Source: Novosphingobium sp. RL4 (lineage in GTDB: Bacteria > Pseudomonadota > Alphaproteobacteria > Sphingomonadales > Sphingomonadaceae). Taken from it: a stretch of 64,000 bases of DNA. The stretch lies in contig NZ_CP141944.1 in NCBI RefSeq assembly GCF_035658495.1, positions 1,824,001 through 1,888,000 of the forward strand. Reading direction: 5' to 3'. The position numbers were made by a program, and so were the translations under genes. This document shows, one piece after another, positions 13,866 to 22,713 of this stretch; the stretch's first letter is position 1, and each line of letters opens with the position of its first letter. The notes beneath the pieces were generated by a model, which had not been told where the DNA came from, did not search any database, and saw nothing but the letters and a program-made list of their open reading frames with translations.

Positions 13866-15512
13866 ATGAACGAGCAGATCCAGGACGACGAACTGGCGAA
13901 GGCGGATATCCGCGACCATGACCGGCTGAAGCAAATCCGCAGCGTGTGGGAGGGCACCTGGCAGGAAGTGGACGAGCGTTTCCCTAGTGGCGCGGGCGGC
14001 TTCATGCAGACGACGCCAGGGCAGATCCGTGGCACGCGAAACTTCGATACCACCCATATCACGGCATTGAAGCGCTTTGCGGCCGCCGGCGTCGCGATCA
14101 CGACGCCCGAGGAAAAGGATTACATCCGGATCAGGTTCATCAACGATGACCTGATGAAGATCCGCCGGGTGGCTCTGTGGTGTGAGCGGAACAGCCGCCG
14201 CATGTATTTCATCCGGCACGCGGCACGCACTGGCTTCGGCACCGCCGTGAATGAGGATTGGGGGCAGCTGGGCCGATACGGTACGTCGCCCGTGCTGGTG
14301 GACGGGCGACCAGGGCGGGGCATGTATTACCGCACGCTGCACCTTTCGGAGGTCTACATCGATGTCGATTACGCCGGCCTCGTGGACACCGTGCACCGTT
14401 GCTACAAGCGGACGGCCCGCCAACTGGCGCAGGAGTTCGACAAGGACAGCCTGACGCCCAAGATGCGCAAGGCGCTGGAAACCCCCGGTAAGGACCACGA
14501 GGAATTCGAGATCCTGCACCTGGTGGTGCCGAACACCGACTGGGATCGCGAAAAGTTGGATTGGCGGAGAATGCCAATCGTTTCGCGGTATCTTGCTCTG
14601 GACGAGAAGATCTACCTGCGCCGGCGGGGTTTCTATTCGATGCCGATCGCGGTTTCGCGCAACACGACCAGCGCCGGTGAAATCTATGGCCGATCCCCCG
14701 GTATCGACCAGATGCCGACAATCCACGGCGTTAACACCATGAAGAACACGACGTTGCGGGCAGGGCACAAGGCTGTTGATCCGGCGCTGCTGTTCAACAG
14801 CGACAACGGGGTGACAAAGCTGGTGTCCCGTCCGGGCGGGATGAACCCCGGGTTGGTTGATGAGGCGGGCAATGTGCTTGTCCATCGCATGCCCGGCGGT
14901 GAGGCTGGATTGCCCTATGCGATGGAGATGATGAACGGCGAGCAGGAAACTATTCGAACGGACTTCCTTGAGGAATTCTACAAGATCCTGACCGATCCCA
15001 ATAACCGCATGACGACAACTGAAGTGTTGGAAGTCATGGCGAAGCAGGGTGTTCTCGTCCGGCCATTCGCAAGCCAGTACGCCACCGAAAAGCAGAACCC
15101 GATTTCGCAGCGCGAACTGGACCTGTGTATTCGTAACAACCAGCTGGAGCCGTTCCCACCGGAAGTGCTTGAGGCGGGCGCCTGGCCCCAGGTGGAATAC
15201 GAGAACATGCTGGCTGCAATGGCGCGCGCGGAGAGCACGGCAAAGACGCTCCGCTATGTCCAGGCGCTGCCGGTTCTCAACGAATTCGATCCGCGCGTTC
15301 GCCACCGCGTGAATGCGGACGCGATCGCGGTGGGCATGGCCGAGGAAATGGGCGTGAAGCCCAGCTACCTGCGCAGCGATGAGGAAGTGGCTGAGCTGGT
15401 TCGGCAGGAGCAGGAGCAGCAGAACGCAGTCCTTCAGGCCGACCTGCTGCAGCAGGCATCGGGAGCCACGCTCAACCTGGCGAAGGCTGGGCAGATTTCG
15501 GAGGCGGCATGA
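13866..15512 (+). CDS. Portal / head-tail connector protein, T7 gp8-like
   Basis: 548 aa. Contains the conserved podoviral connector signatures: the RIRFINDDLMKIRRVALWCE segment, GFGTAVNEDWGQLGRYGT, and a C-terminal region rich in Gln after EELVRQEQEQQ. The family forms the dodecameric ring at the capsid vertex through which DNA is packaged and ejected. ATG 13866 has AGTGAGAG upstream. Position right before Bbp19 and scaffold genes agrees. Confidence 0.9.
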   Translation: MNEQIQDDELAKADIRDHDRLKQIRSVWEGTWQEVDERFPSGAGGFMQTTPGQIRGTRNFDTTHITALKRFAAAGVAITTPEEKDYIRIRFINDDLMKIRRVALWCERNSRRMYFIRHAARTGFGTAVNEDWGQLGRYGTSPVLVDGRPGRGMYYRTLHLSEVYIDVDYAGLVDTVHRCYKRTARQLAQEFDKDSLTPKMRKALETPGKDHEEFEILHLVVPNTDWDREKLDWRRMPIVSRYLALDEKIYLRRRGFYSMPIAVSRNTTSAGEIYGRSPGIDQMPTIHGVNTMKNTTLRAGHKAVDPALLFNSDNGVTKLVSRPGGMNPGLVDEAGNVLVHRMPGGEAGLPYAMEMMNGEQETIRTDFLEEFYKILTDPNNRMTTTEVLEVMAKQGVLVRPFASQYATEKQNPISQRELDLCIRNNQLEPFPPEVLEAGAWPQVEYENMLAAMARAESTAKTLRYVQALPVLNEFDPRVRHRVNADAIAVGMAEEMGVKPSYLRSDEEVAELVRQEQEQQNAVLQADLLQQASGATLNLAKAGQISEAA

Positions 15513-15838
15513 CCAGCGTGCAGAACCAGGTCCGTGCCTGGGCAATCAAGACTTCGCAGGTTTACAAGACCGTGTTCCGGACCCTGATACCGACCGGCCG
15601 GCTTTACCGCTGGCTGTTCGATGATCCTGCAGGCGGTGTGAACCCGGTGGGCGAGCTGGTGCTGGGCGATCTGCGCAAGTTCTGTTTCGCGGGGCCCATG
15701 GTTTCGACTTTTGACAAGGATCCGTTGGTGATGGCGCGCCGCGAAGGGCGGCGCGAGGTGTTCGCGCGGATACAGTATTTCCTCAACCTGGACGAAAATA
15801 CGGTCCAGAAACTCATGGAGATTGACGATGGCAATTGA
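15509..15838 (+). CDS. Bbp19-like phage protein
   Basis: 109 aa, start overlapping the portal stop (ATGA). The C-terminal half (VMARREGRREVFARIQYFLNL) matches the small Bbp19 family first seen in Bordetella phage BPP-1, where the gene also lies between portal and scaffold. Its function is not established. Confidence 0.75.
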   Translation: MTSVQNQVRAWAIKTSQVYKTVFRTLIPTGRLYRWLFDDPAGGVNPVGELVLGDLRKFCFAGPMVSTFDKDPLVMARREGRREVFARIQYFLNLDENTVQKLMEIDDGN

Positions 15839-16835
15839 TGGCGAGGGCGGTGCCGGCGCCGGCGGTGAGGGTGGCAGCCTCGGCAGTGCGTCCGACCTGT
15901 TTGGCGGTGCATCGTCGGCCCCGGCCGGAGAGGGCGGAGCAACGGCGGCGGATGGCGGGCAGGGCGGAGCCGATCCTTCGCTTGGCGCCGACCCCGATTG
16001 GTGGGGCGGACTGTCAGCCGATGCGGACGGCGAGACGGCTTCGCACCGCGACTGGGTGAAATCCACCGGCGTCAAGGATCTGAACGGTCTGGTGAAGGTG
16101 GCCAGGGACAACCAGGCGGCGCTTCGTGACAGCGGCCGCGTGAAGGTGCCTGGTGATGGTGCTTCCGCTGAGGAAATCGCAAGTTTCCACCGGGCGATCG
16201 GTGTGCCGGAAGCGGTAGACGGTTACAGCCTGCCCGAGGTCAAGGATGCAAGGGGCGACGTGATCCCGCTTGACCAGGGCCTGCTGGGCAAGTTGCTGCC
16301 CAAGGCGCTGGAGGTTGGCGTGCCGGCGCCGGCAATGAACGGGCTGGTGGCAGAGTACGTGCGGCTGCAGATGGACGAGGCGGCCCAGTTCGATGCCGAC
16401 CTGAAATCCTCGGCCGAGGCATGGGTAAAGGCGCAGGGACCGCAGGCCAAGGCCAAGGAAGTGGCTATCAACGGCGCAATCCGGGCGCTGGGGCTCTATT
16501 CGAACGACCTGGTTGCCATCCGCAACGCGATGGCAGCCGCATCGATCGACCAGGGCGGCACGGCAGCGGACGGTGTGAGCCGGGCGCTGGACATGTTCTC
16601 CCGCCTTGGTGAGGGGTTGGCCGAGGATACCATCATCAACCCGGGCGGCGCCGGCCGCTTCGGCGTGAATGGACGCGAGGCGCAGGGCGAGCTTGATGCC
16701 ATGAAGGTGAAGGCGGGGTCCGATCCAGTCTTTGCGAAGGCGGTGGGCACTCCCGGCACACCGGAAAATGCGCGTTGGAACCGGTTGCTCAACCAGTCTA
16801 CCGCTTATGCACAGCAGCAGCAGGCGGCAGGCTGA
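15828..16835 (+). CDS. Putative scaffolding / capsid assembly protein
   Basis: 335 aa. The first 70 residues are Gly/Ala-rich and likely disordered. The middle has the DWVKSTGVKDLNGLVKVARDNQAALRDSGRVKVP motif region typical of podoviral assembly proteins, then helices. It precedes the major capsid gene, the usual scaffold position. ATG 15828 overlaps the Bbp19 gene by 11 bases; an upstream ATG two codons earlier has no better ribosome site. Confidence 0.75.
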   Translation: MAIDGEGGAGAGGEGGSLGSASDLFGGASSAPAGEGGATAADGGQGGADPSLGADPDWWGGLSADADGETASHRDWVKSTGVKDLNGLVKVARDNQAALRDSGRVKVPGDGASAEEIASFHRAIGVPEAVDGYSLPEVKDARGDVIPLDQGLLGKLLPKALEVGVPAPAMNGLVAEYVRLQMDEAAQFDADLKSSAEAWVKAQGPQAKAKEVAINGAIRALGLYSNDLVAIRNAMAAASIDQGGTAADGVSRALDMFSRLGEGLAEDTIINPGGAGRFGVNGREAQGELDAMKVKAGSDPVFAKAVGTPGTPENARWNRLLNQSTAYAQQQQAAG

Positions 16836-16842
16836 AACCGGC

Positions 16843-16871
16843 TTGACACCACGAGTCGTCTGACTCATTTT
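16843..16871 (+). promoter_or_regulatory. Possible promoter for the capsid gene
   Basis: Perfect TTGACA at 16843-16848, 17-bp spacer and a weak CATTTT (16866-16871). An inverted repeat GAGTC-GTCT-GACTC (16853-16866) lies in the spacer and could be a regulator site. Confidence 0.35.
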
Positions 16872-16886
16872 CGCCGCAACCAAGCC

Positions 16887-16921
16887 CCGGGAGCGATTGG
16901 CTTCATCGCCTGTCCTCCCGG
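16887..16921 (+). other. Stem-loop in the capsid gene leader
   Basis: CCGGGAG (16887-16893) pairs with CTCCCGG (16915-16921), with an inner GCGAT/ATCGC pairing. It lies in the 244-base gap before the capsid gene, which also holds a GGGCG-GTTT-CGCCC hairpin near 17010-17026. Either a terminator for the scaffold message or a stabilising 5' structure for the capsid message. Confidence 0.5.
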
Positions 16922-17079
16922 ACGCCTGGTAGCCCCGGCCTAGCCTCGATACGCCCCGGGCCCTGTGTGGATGCACCGCCGATCCGTGGCGTTGTTACGG
17001 TAGAGTGGCCGGGCGGTTTCGCCCCTTAGCCCTTCGCAAGCAAACCCATCCGTTTTGTTTGATAGAAGGGCGCCAGGCC

Positions 17080-17997
17080 ATGGCTGTCGAGAATACCGCA
17101 CAGCTCAAGTACCAGAACAATCTGGAAATGGCCCTGCAGCTGCAGGCCTCCCCCCTCGAAGCCGCTGTAACCGTGCAGAGCGATGCCAGCGCCGAGAAGA
17201 TCAAGATCAAGGATATCGTCGGCAACAAGTCTCCCCAGGAAGACGATGAGCGCGGCGGCAACACCAAGTGGAACAACACGCAGTTCGATGGCGTGTGGAT
17301 CCCGAAGCCGAACGAGCTTTACGATGCCGAGATCATCGAGAATTCGGACAAGCTGGCTACGGCGATCGACCTGCAGGGTTCGGCGGTGATGTCCGGTCGC
17401 GGCGTCATCAATCGTGCCAAGACGCAGCGCATTCTCGAAGGCTTCTACGGCCCGATCATTTCCGGCAAGACCGGGACGGTCACCACTGCGTTTCCTGCCG
17501 GCAACATCATCGCCGTGGACGTGGGCGCAGCCGTGGCCGCCAAGATGAACACGGCGAAGCTGCGCGGCGCGAACAAGATGCTGACGCAGGCCTATGTTCC
17601 GGATGAAGCCGAGCGCTTCATGGTGCTGACCGCCGACGACAATGACGCGCTGCTGACCGAAATCCCGGCGACCAGTTCCGATTTCAAGGGCGCCTATGGC
17701 GGCACGTTCCAGGACGGCAAGATCATGGGCCTGCTGGGGTGGAAGTTCATCCATCTGGAGCTGGACAACCCGCTGCTCAACACGATCCCGGCTCTGGCGA
17801 CCGACGCCAATAGCTACCGGCTCAACCCGTTCTGGGTGAAGCCCGGTGTCGTGCTGAACTTCTGGCAGGCGCTGCGCACCGAGGTGGGCAAGATCCCGGA
17901 AAAGCGGTTCATGCCCGGATACCTCGCCGGCACGACCTGCGCGGCTTCCCGCACGCAGCCCGGCATGTCCGGCATCATCCGCAACCTCAAGGGCTGA
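17080..17997 (+). CDS. Major capsid protein
   Basis: 305 aa starting MAVENTAQLKYQNNLEMALQ; the longer open frame to 17005 lies in the structured leader and is rejected. The sequence pattern (KIKIKDIVGNKSPQEDDERG early, then WNNTQFDGVWIPKP, ending GTTCAASRTQPGMSGIIR) matches the BPP-1/T7-like podoviral capsid family with HK97 fold. It follows the scaffold gene and is bracketed by hairpins, consistent with a separately regulated abundant message. Confidence 0.85.
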   Translation: MAVENTAQLKYQNNLEMALQLQASPLEAAVTVQSDASAEKIKIKDIVGNKSPQEDDERGGNTKWNNTQFDGVWIPKPNELYDAEIIENSDKLATAIDLQGSAVMSGRGVINRAKTQRILEGFYGPIISGKTGTVTTAFPAGNIIAVDVGAAVAAKMNTAKLRGANKMLTQAYVPDEAERFMVLTADDNDALLTEIPATSSDFKGAYGGTFQDGKIMGLLGWKFIHLELDNPLLNTIPALATDANSYRLNPFWVKPGVVLNFWQALRTEVGKIPEKRFMPGYLAGTTCAASRTQPGMSGIIRNLKG

Positions 17998-17999
17998 CG

Positions 18000-18019
18000 C
18001 CGGGGCGGCGGGCCCCCGG
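18000..18019 (+). other. Hairpin after the capsid gene
   Basis: CCGGGG (18000-18005) with CCCCGG (18014-18019), no T-run. Probably a leaky terminator that lowers downstream expression relative to capsid. Confidence 0.4.
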
Positions 18020-18058
18020 GCTCTGCCGTCGCTCTTTGGCTCGATGGAGTAGCAGCAA

Positions 18059-18499
18059 ATGGCAACTTACTATGCAAAGCAGCAGATCGGCGTCGCGGAC
18101 AGCACGGTATTTCCGGTCAAGAAGGCGGACGGCCGCGAGGTCAACGCCAAACGTTCCGAGATCCTCGCGACGAAACCCGCAGGCCAGGCTCTGGCCGCCG
18201 CCGACAAGCTGTACCTCGGCACCAAGAAGGCCGGCGACAAGATCGTGGGTGTTCGCGGCAATACCGATACCAGCCTCGCCACTGCAACCGTGTCGATCGG
18301 CACGCTTGCGGCTCCGGCGAAGTACGTCAACGCCGCCACGCTTACCGCCACCAACGTGCCCACCATGTTGGGCCCGCTGGCGAGCACGCTGGCGGCCGAT
18401 CAGCCGGTGGCCGAGGAAGATATCTACGCGACGTTCGCCGTCGCCGGTGTGGCCGGCGCGGTCAATCTCAGCTTCGAGCTCGAACTGATCGGGCTCTGA
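18059..18499 (+). CDS. Probable capsid decoration or minor structural protein (146 aa)
   Basis: Beta-rich sequence beginning MATYYAKQQIGVADSTVFPV with repeated Ala-Thr strands (TATVSIGTLAAPAKYVNA). Directly downstream of the capsid gene and with its own leader, the place where decoration proteins are often encoded. No family recognised. Confidence 0.6.
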   Translation: MATYYAKQQIGVADSTVFPVKKADGREVNAKRSEILATKPAGQALAAADKLYLGTKKAGDKIVGVRGNTDTSLATATVSIGTLAAPAKYVNAATLTATNVPTMLGPLASTLAADQPVAEEDIYATFAVAGVAGAVNLSFELELIGL

Positions 18500-18505
18500 C
18501 GCTTT

Positions 18506-18574
18506 GGCGGCCGGTCCTTCCTGACCGGTCGCCGCAGGGGCGCCATTCGCGGCGACATCGGGCGGCGCCCCTGC
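18506..18574 (+). terminator. Two tandem GC-rich hairpins
   Basis: First stem: GGCGGCCGGTC with GACCGGTCGCC (18506-18532). Second: GCAGGGGCGCC (18534-18544) with GGCGCCCCTGC (18564-18574), 11 perfect pairs. A loose T-run (CTCTTT) follows. Likely a transcription attenuator between head and tail genes. Confidence 0.5.
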
Positions 18575-18608
18575 ATCACTCTTTCGGCCCTCCATCGGGA
18601 GCGAGACA

Positions 18609-18809
18609 ATGGCTTTCACGGCGAAGTTCACTTTCACGCGCGGCAAGCCCCGTTCCGGCGATATCGCGATCACGGCCGGTGCGGCCGAGGCAGGGCGCGA
18701 TGTCATCAGCCTGAACATCGATGCCGACAAGATCACCAAGGGCGAGGCCCTGATCGCGATCGACAACATCAAGGCGGCTGTGTTCGCCGCCAGGTGGCCG
18801 GTCAACTAA
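18609..18809 (+). CDS. Small phage structural protein (66 aa)
   Basis: Starts MAFTAKFTFTRGKPRSGDIA with a GGGAGCGAGACA leader. Beta-strand N-terminus and helical C-terminus. No family recognised; conserved position between capsid and tail tube genes suggests a virion component. Confidence 0.6.
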   Translation: MAFTAKFTFTRGKPRSGDIAITAGAAEAGRDVISLNIDADKITKGEALIAIDNIKAAVFAARWPVN

Positions 18810-18830
18810 GCCGCACCGGGCCGCGCCGCG

Positions 18831-19454
18831 ATGGCTTCCCAGACCTCTGTTGCCAATCTGGCGCTGATGTTCATCGGGACAGAGACGCGGCTGCTTTCGA
18901 TCGACGATGAAAAGGACGCCGCGCGGTCTCTGAAGGCGGTGTGGGATATCCTGCGGGAAGGCCTGATCCGCCGCTATTCCTGGAACTGGGCGACGCGCCG
19001 CGCAGCGCTGCCGGCCGAAGCGATCACGGTTTCGCCGCCATTTACCCATTCGTTCCGCCTGCCGGCGCAGGCGATCCGCTTGATCGAAGTGTTCGACGCT
19101 TCTGGCAAGTACACCGCGAGCGATTACCAGCTGGAAGGGCGCAGCGTGCTGACGGCCCGCCCTGGTCCGCTTTACGTGCGTTGCCTGATGGATATCGCGG
19201 AAATTGCCGAATGGGATCCGCTGGCCGCTATCCAGTTTGCCGGCAACCTGGCGCTGACCTGCGGCAATCGCATTGCCGGATCGGCGTTCGACAAGGCGCT
19301 GACCATGCAGCGCTACCGGGAAGCCGTGGCCGACGCCCAGCAGACAGACGCGCTGGAAAACCCGCCGATCGAGGTTGAGGAAAGCGCCTGGGTAGAAGCG
19401 CGCATTACCGGCGGCTTCCCCACGGCCGGTTTGCCCGGTTGGGAAATCTCCTGA
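18831..19454 (+). CDS. Tail tubular protein A, T7 gp11-like
   Basis: 207 aa. Contains the family pattern VANLALMFIGTETRLLSIDD, then AVWDILREGLIRRYSWNWAT, and YRLPAQAIRLIEV-like core (here FRLPAQAIRLIEVFD). This protein forms the gatekeeper ring joining portal to tail nozzle in podoviruses. The stop overlaps the next start (TGATG). Confidence 0.85.
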   Translation: MASQTSVANLALMFIGTETRLLSIDDEKDAARSLKAVWDILREGLIRRYSWNWATRRAALPAEAITVSPPFTHSFRLPAQAIRLIEVFDASGKYTASDYQLEGRSVLTARPGPLYVRCLMDIAEIAEWDPLAAIQFAGNLALTCGNRIAGSAFDKALTMQRYREAVADAQQTDALENPPIEVEESAWVEARITGGFPTAGLPGWEIS

Positions 19455-21718
19455 TGGCGGGGCTGCGCAAGCTTATCACGGCGTTCCTGGCCGGTGAGAT
19501 AGACCCGATGATGCATGGGCGGGTCGAGACGGACCACTATGCCTACGGGTTGACGACCTGCGAGAACTTCGTGCCGACGAACGAGGGGCCGATCGTGAAG
19601 CGGCCCGGGTTCGAATACATCTGCGATGCCGATCCGTCCTCCACCTGGCTGGGGGCGTTCCGCTTTTCGATCACGCAGGAATACCTGATCGAGTGGGGCG
19701 AGCTGAAGGCGCGGTTCTATACCAACGGCGGCCGGATCGAGACGGCGCCCGGCGTGGCCTATGAGGTGGCGACGCCTTATGCGGCGGCGGCCGCGCCGCG
19801 CCTTTCGACGCAGCAGAGCTATGATCGCCTTTACATCGATCATGGCAGCTACCGCCCGGCATCGCTCCTGCGCACCAGCGCCGTGACGTTCACCTGGGCG
19901 GAGCAGCAATTCCTGGGCGGCCCGTTCAAGGATATGAACACGGACCAGGCGATCACGGTGACGGCGAGCGCGGTTGCCGTGGGCTTTTCCACCACGATCA
20001 GCGCGACGGCCGCGATCTTCCAGGCCGGGCATGTGGGCGCGCTTTTCCAGATCGAGGCCAAGGATTATTCCAGCGTCACCGCGTGGGAAGCGGGGATGAA
20101 GGACGTGGCCGTAGGCGACCAGGTGCGGTCCGACGGCAAGGTGTACCAGTGCGACAATAACGGTAGCGGCCGCAAGACGGGCACCAATCCGCCGATCCAT
20201 ACCGAAGGTTCCGAATGGGATGGCCTTGGCAAGGAGGACATCAACGACAAGGGCCCATACGGCGTTCGATGGCGGTACCTGCACGATCGGTTCGGCCAGG
20301 TGCGCATCACCGCTGTTGCCGCCGGCGGGCTGAGCTGCACGGCAACCGTGGTGCGCCGTCTTCCCGACCAGGTGATGACCGTGGGGACGTATCGCTGGTC
20401 CCACGCGCTGTTTTCCGATGTGGAAGGCTGGCCATCGCTGGTGACGAACTGGGAAGGGCGCCAGGTGCATCAGCGCCTGTTCGAATTCGCGGCCAGCGTG
20501 GTGGGCGATTATGGCGGCGGCCGCGTGAACTTCCAGAGCTATACCGGTTCGGGCGTGCTGGCGGCCGACCTTGCGTTCCGCCGTACCATGTCGCTTGACA
20601 ATCCGCCGCTGTGGTTCGCGCCGGACAGCAAGCTGTACATCGGCACCGCCGACCGCGAGGCCGTGGTGGGCGCGATCAATTCCGCCCAGGCGGTTGCCGG
20701 CGACAACGTGAGCCTGAAGCCGCAGAGCTATTACGGCAGCGAGCCGGTGTGGCCGCTGCAGATCGGCACGCAGATAATTTCCGTGGAGCGCGGCGGCCGC
20801 CGCATCCGTGCCGTGGGTTTCGACATCGGGCAGGATCGCTATGTTCCGCAGGATCTGACGGCCGCGGCGCGCCACATCACCAAGTCGGGGGTTTCCTGGC
20901 TGGCCTATCAACGCGTGCCTTACGGCACGATGTTTGCCGGGCGCGGCGACGGCCAGGTGATCGTCCATCCCAAGACCTTGCTGGAAGTGAAGGGCTTTGC
21001 CCGGATCGTGCTGGGCGGTGGCGCCAAGGCGCTGAGCGGGCAAGTGATCGTTGGCGAGGATGGCAAGACCGACGAATTGTGGCTGCTGATCGAGCGCACC
21101 CGGGCTGACGGGGTGAAGCGCGAGATCTGGCGGCAGAGCACCTGGCGCGATCTGGGCGATGACCAACGGCTTGCCTTCTTCGTGGATGGGGGCACGCAGT
21201 TTGCGGCCGCCGGCGGCCAGCGGACCTTCACCGGGTTCGTGCACCTGGCGGGCCAGCAGATTGCCGTTCTGGCAGGCGGGGGTGTGGTGCCGGGCGTGGT
21301 GGTGGCCGCCGACGGTTCCTTCACGCTGCCGGAAACCTCTGTCCCGCCCAGCGCCTACACGCTGACCGTGGGGCTGCCGTTCACCGCGCTGGCGGTGACG
21401 CTGCGGCCCAATCTGGATACGCGCAACGGCCCTTCGCAGGGCCTGAAGCAGCGCGTGCGCAAGGTGGTTCTGCGCGTGCTGGAAACGCTGGGCATCACGG
21501 TGGCGGACCTTGTGGAAGGCGAGATGGACGAGCCGATCGAGCGCGCGACGACGGACAGCATGGACGCCGCGATCCCGCTGTTCACCGGCGACACGCAAGG
21601 TTCGATTTCCTCCAGCATGACACGGGACGGGCGGATCAAGATCATCTCTTCCGATCCGCTGCCTGCAACGATCAACGCAGCGGCAATGTCGCTGGAACTG
21701 GATGAAGCCGATGCCTGA
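19454..21718 (+). CDS. Tail tubular protein B / tail nozzle
   Basis: 754 aa beginning MAGLRKLITAFLAGEIDPMM. The opening, with GRVETDHYAYGLTTCENFVP and KRPGFEYICDAD, is characteristic of podoviral nozzle proteins (T7 gp12 and the Bbp14-like group). The rest is beta-rich. It should form the hexameric distal tail tube. Immediately after tail tube A. Confidence 0.85.
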   Translation: MAGLRKLITAFLAGEIDPMMHGRVETDHYAYGLTTCENFVPTNEGPIVKRPGFEYICDADPSSTWLGAFRFSITQEYLIEWGELKARFYTNGGRIETAPGVAYEVATPYAAAAAPRLSTQQSYDRLYIDHGSYRPASLLRTSAVTFTWAEQQFLGGPFKDMNTDQAITVTASAVAVGFSTTISATAAIFQAGHVGALFQIEAKDYSSVTAWEAGMKDVAVGDQVRSDGKVYQCDNNGSGRKTGTNPPIHTEGSEWDGLGKEDINDKGPYGVRWRYLHDRFGQVRITAVAAGGLSCTATVVRRLPDQVMTVGTYRWSHALFSDVEGWPSLVTNWEGRQVHQRLFEFAASVVGDYGGGRVNFQSYTGSGVLAADLAFRRTMSLDNPPLWFAPDSKLYIGTADREAVVGAINSAQAVAGDNVSLKPQSYYGSEPVWPLQIGTQIISVERGGRRIRAVGFDIGQDRYVPQDLTAAARHITKSGVSWLAYQRVPYGTMFAGRGDGQVIVHPKTLLEVKGFARIVLGGGAKALSGQVIVGEDGKTDELWLLIERTRADGVKREIWRQSTWRDLGDDQRLAFFVDGGTQFAAAGGQRTFTGFVHLAGQQIAVLAGGGVVPGVVVAADGSFTLPETSVPPSAYTLTVGLPFTALAVTLRPNLDTRNGPSQGLKQRVRKVVLRVLETLGITVADLVEGEMDEPIERATTDSMDAAIPLFTGDTQGSISSSMTRDGRIKIISSDPLPATINAAAMSLELDEADA

Positions 21719-22244
21719 TGTCGTGTTCGAACGGCTGCGCGCCGGTGACCTGTTCGAGATCGAGCGCCAGCCTTCGCAGGCGCGCGTGCTGGGCGCGGAG
21801 CCCGGCGATATCGACTGGGACACGGCCGAAGTCCTGGCCGGCCAGCCCGTTGCCTGGGCGGCGCGGTGCGAAGGGCGGCTGATCGCGCTGTTCGGAATAG
21901 GCGAGCACCATGAAGGCCGGCACGGCGTGGCCTGGTCGATCCTGGGGGAAATGGGCGCGGCGCATCTGGCGGTGACCCGGCGCATTCGCGGAGAGTTGCA
22001 GGGATCGCGGCTTGCCCGGGTGGAGCTGATTGCGCGCGCGGCTGAAGTTCCCTTCACCTTCCAGGGCGACAAGGCAGTGGAATGGGTGATGCGCCCGGCG
22101 CGCATTTCCCCGGAATGCCGGTGGGCGGTGATGCTGGGCTTCACGCCGGCGCATGTCTTGAAGCGCTACGGCCCCGATGGCGATACCCACATGCTGTTCG
22201 AATGGTTCGGCCCGGCAAGCGGCAGAGGGGCGGACCATGGCTGA
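21711..22244 (+). CDS. GNAT-like internal virion protein, T7 gp13 position
   Basis: 177 aa from MPDVVFERLR. The layout (RLIALFGIGEHHEGRHGVAW, then MLGFTPAHVLKRYGPDGDTH) resembles the acetyltransferase-fold protein encoded in this slot of podoviruses, although acetyl-CoA binding residues are not clearly conserved. A gp13-like role in head morphogenesis is inferred from position. Confidence 0.65.
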   Translation: MPDVVFERLRAGDLFEIERQPSQARVLGAEPGDIDWDTAEVLAGQPVAWAARCEGRLIALFGIGEHHEGRHGVAWSILGEMGAAHLAVTRRIRGELQGSRLARVELIARAAEVPFTFQGDKAVEWVMRPARISPECRWAVMLGFTPAHVLKRYGPDGDTHMLFEWFGPASGRGADHG

Positions 22245-22713
22245 GATTGCATCGGCGGCGGCCAACGTCACCAAGGGCATCGGCGGTTTCGTGGCAAGCC
22301 GCCAGCAGTCGAAGGCGCTGAAGCGGCAGGCGCGGGAGGAAGAAAACGCCGGCGCCGCGCAGAGCCTGCGTATCCGCGAGCAGGCGCGCAAGGTGATCGG
22401 CCAACAGCTGGCGGCGCAAAGTTCCAACGGGTTCATGGGCGGCACCGGATCGGCGCTGGACGCGCTGACTGAAAGCCAGGTGAACGCCGCGCTTGATGCC
22501 ATGACGGTGATCCGCGACGCGGGCACCAAGGCGCAATCGCTGCGATACGAGGCGAAGATGAAGCGGACCGAAGGCTGGTTCTCGCTTGCGAGTGGGCTGC
22601 TGGGTTCTGCCAGTTCGGTTTCGGGCATGCGCGATGACTGGGCGCAGGCCGGGCAAGGCCAGTCGCAGGCTTCGATGCAATCCATGCCCGATAACTTCCA
22701 GGTCATCTATTGA
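22237..22713 (+). CDS. Internal virion protein, T7 gp14-like
   Basis: 158 aa from MAEIASAAANVTKGIGGF. Helical, with QSKALKRQAREEENAGAAQS and a conserved-looking GFMGGTGSALDALTES; this is the pattern of the gp14-like ejected core proteins that insert in the outer membrane. Overlaps the previous gene by 8 bases. Confidence 0.75.
   Translation: MAEIASAAANVTKGIGGFVASRQQSKALKRQAREEENAGAAQSLRIREQARKVIGQQLAAQSSNGFMGGTGSALDALTESQVNAALDAMTVIRDAGTKAQSLRYEAKMKRTEGWFSLASGLLGSASSVSGMRDDWAQAGQGQSQASMQSMPDNFQVIY

Noticed and set aside
19313..22144. Leftward 943-codon open frame opposite the tail tube genes
   Set aside because: His/Arg/Ala-rich antisense frame produced by GC-rich codon bias of tail tube B; no ribosome site.
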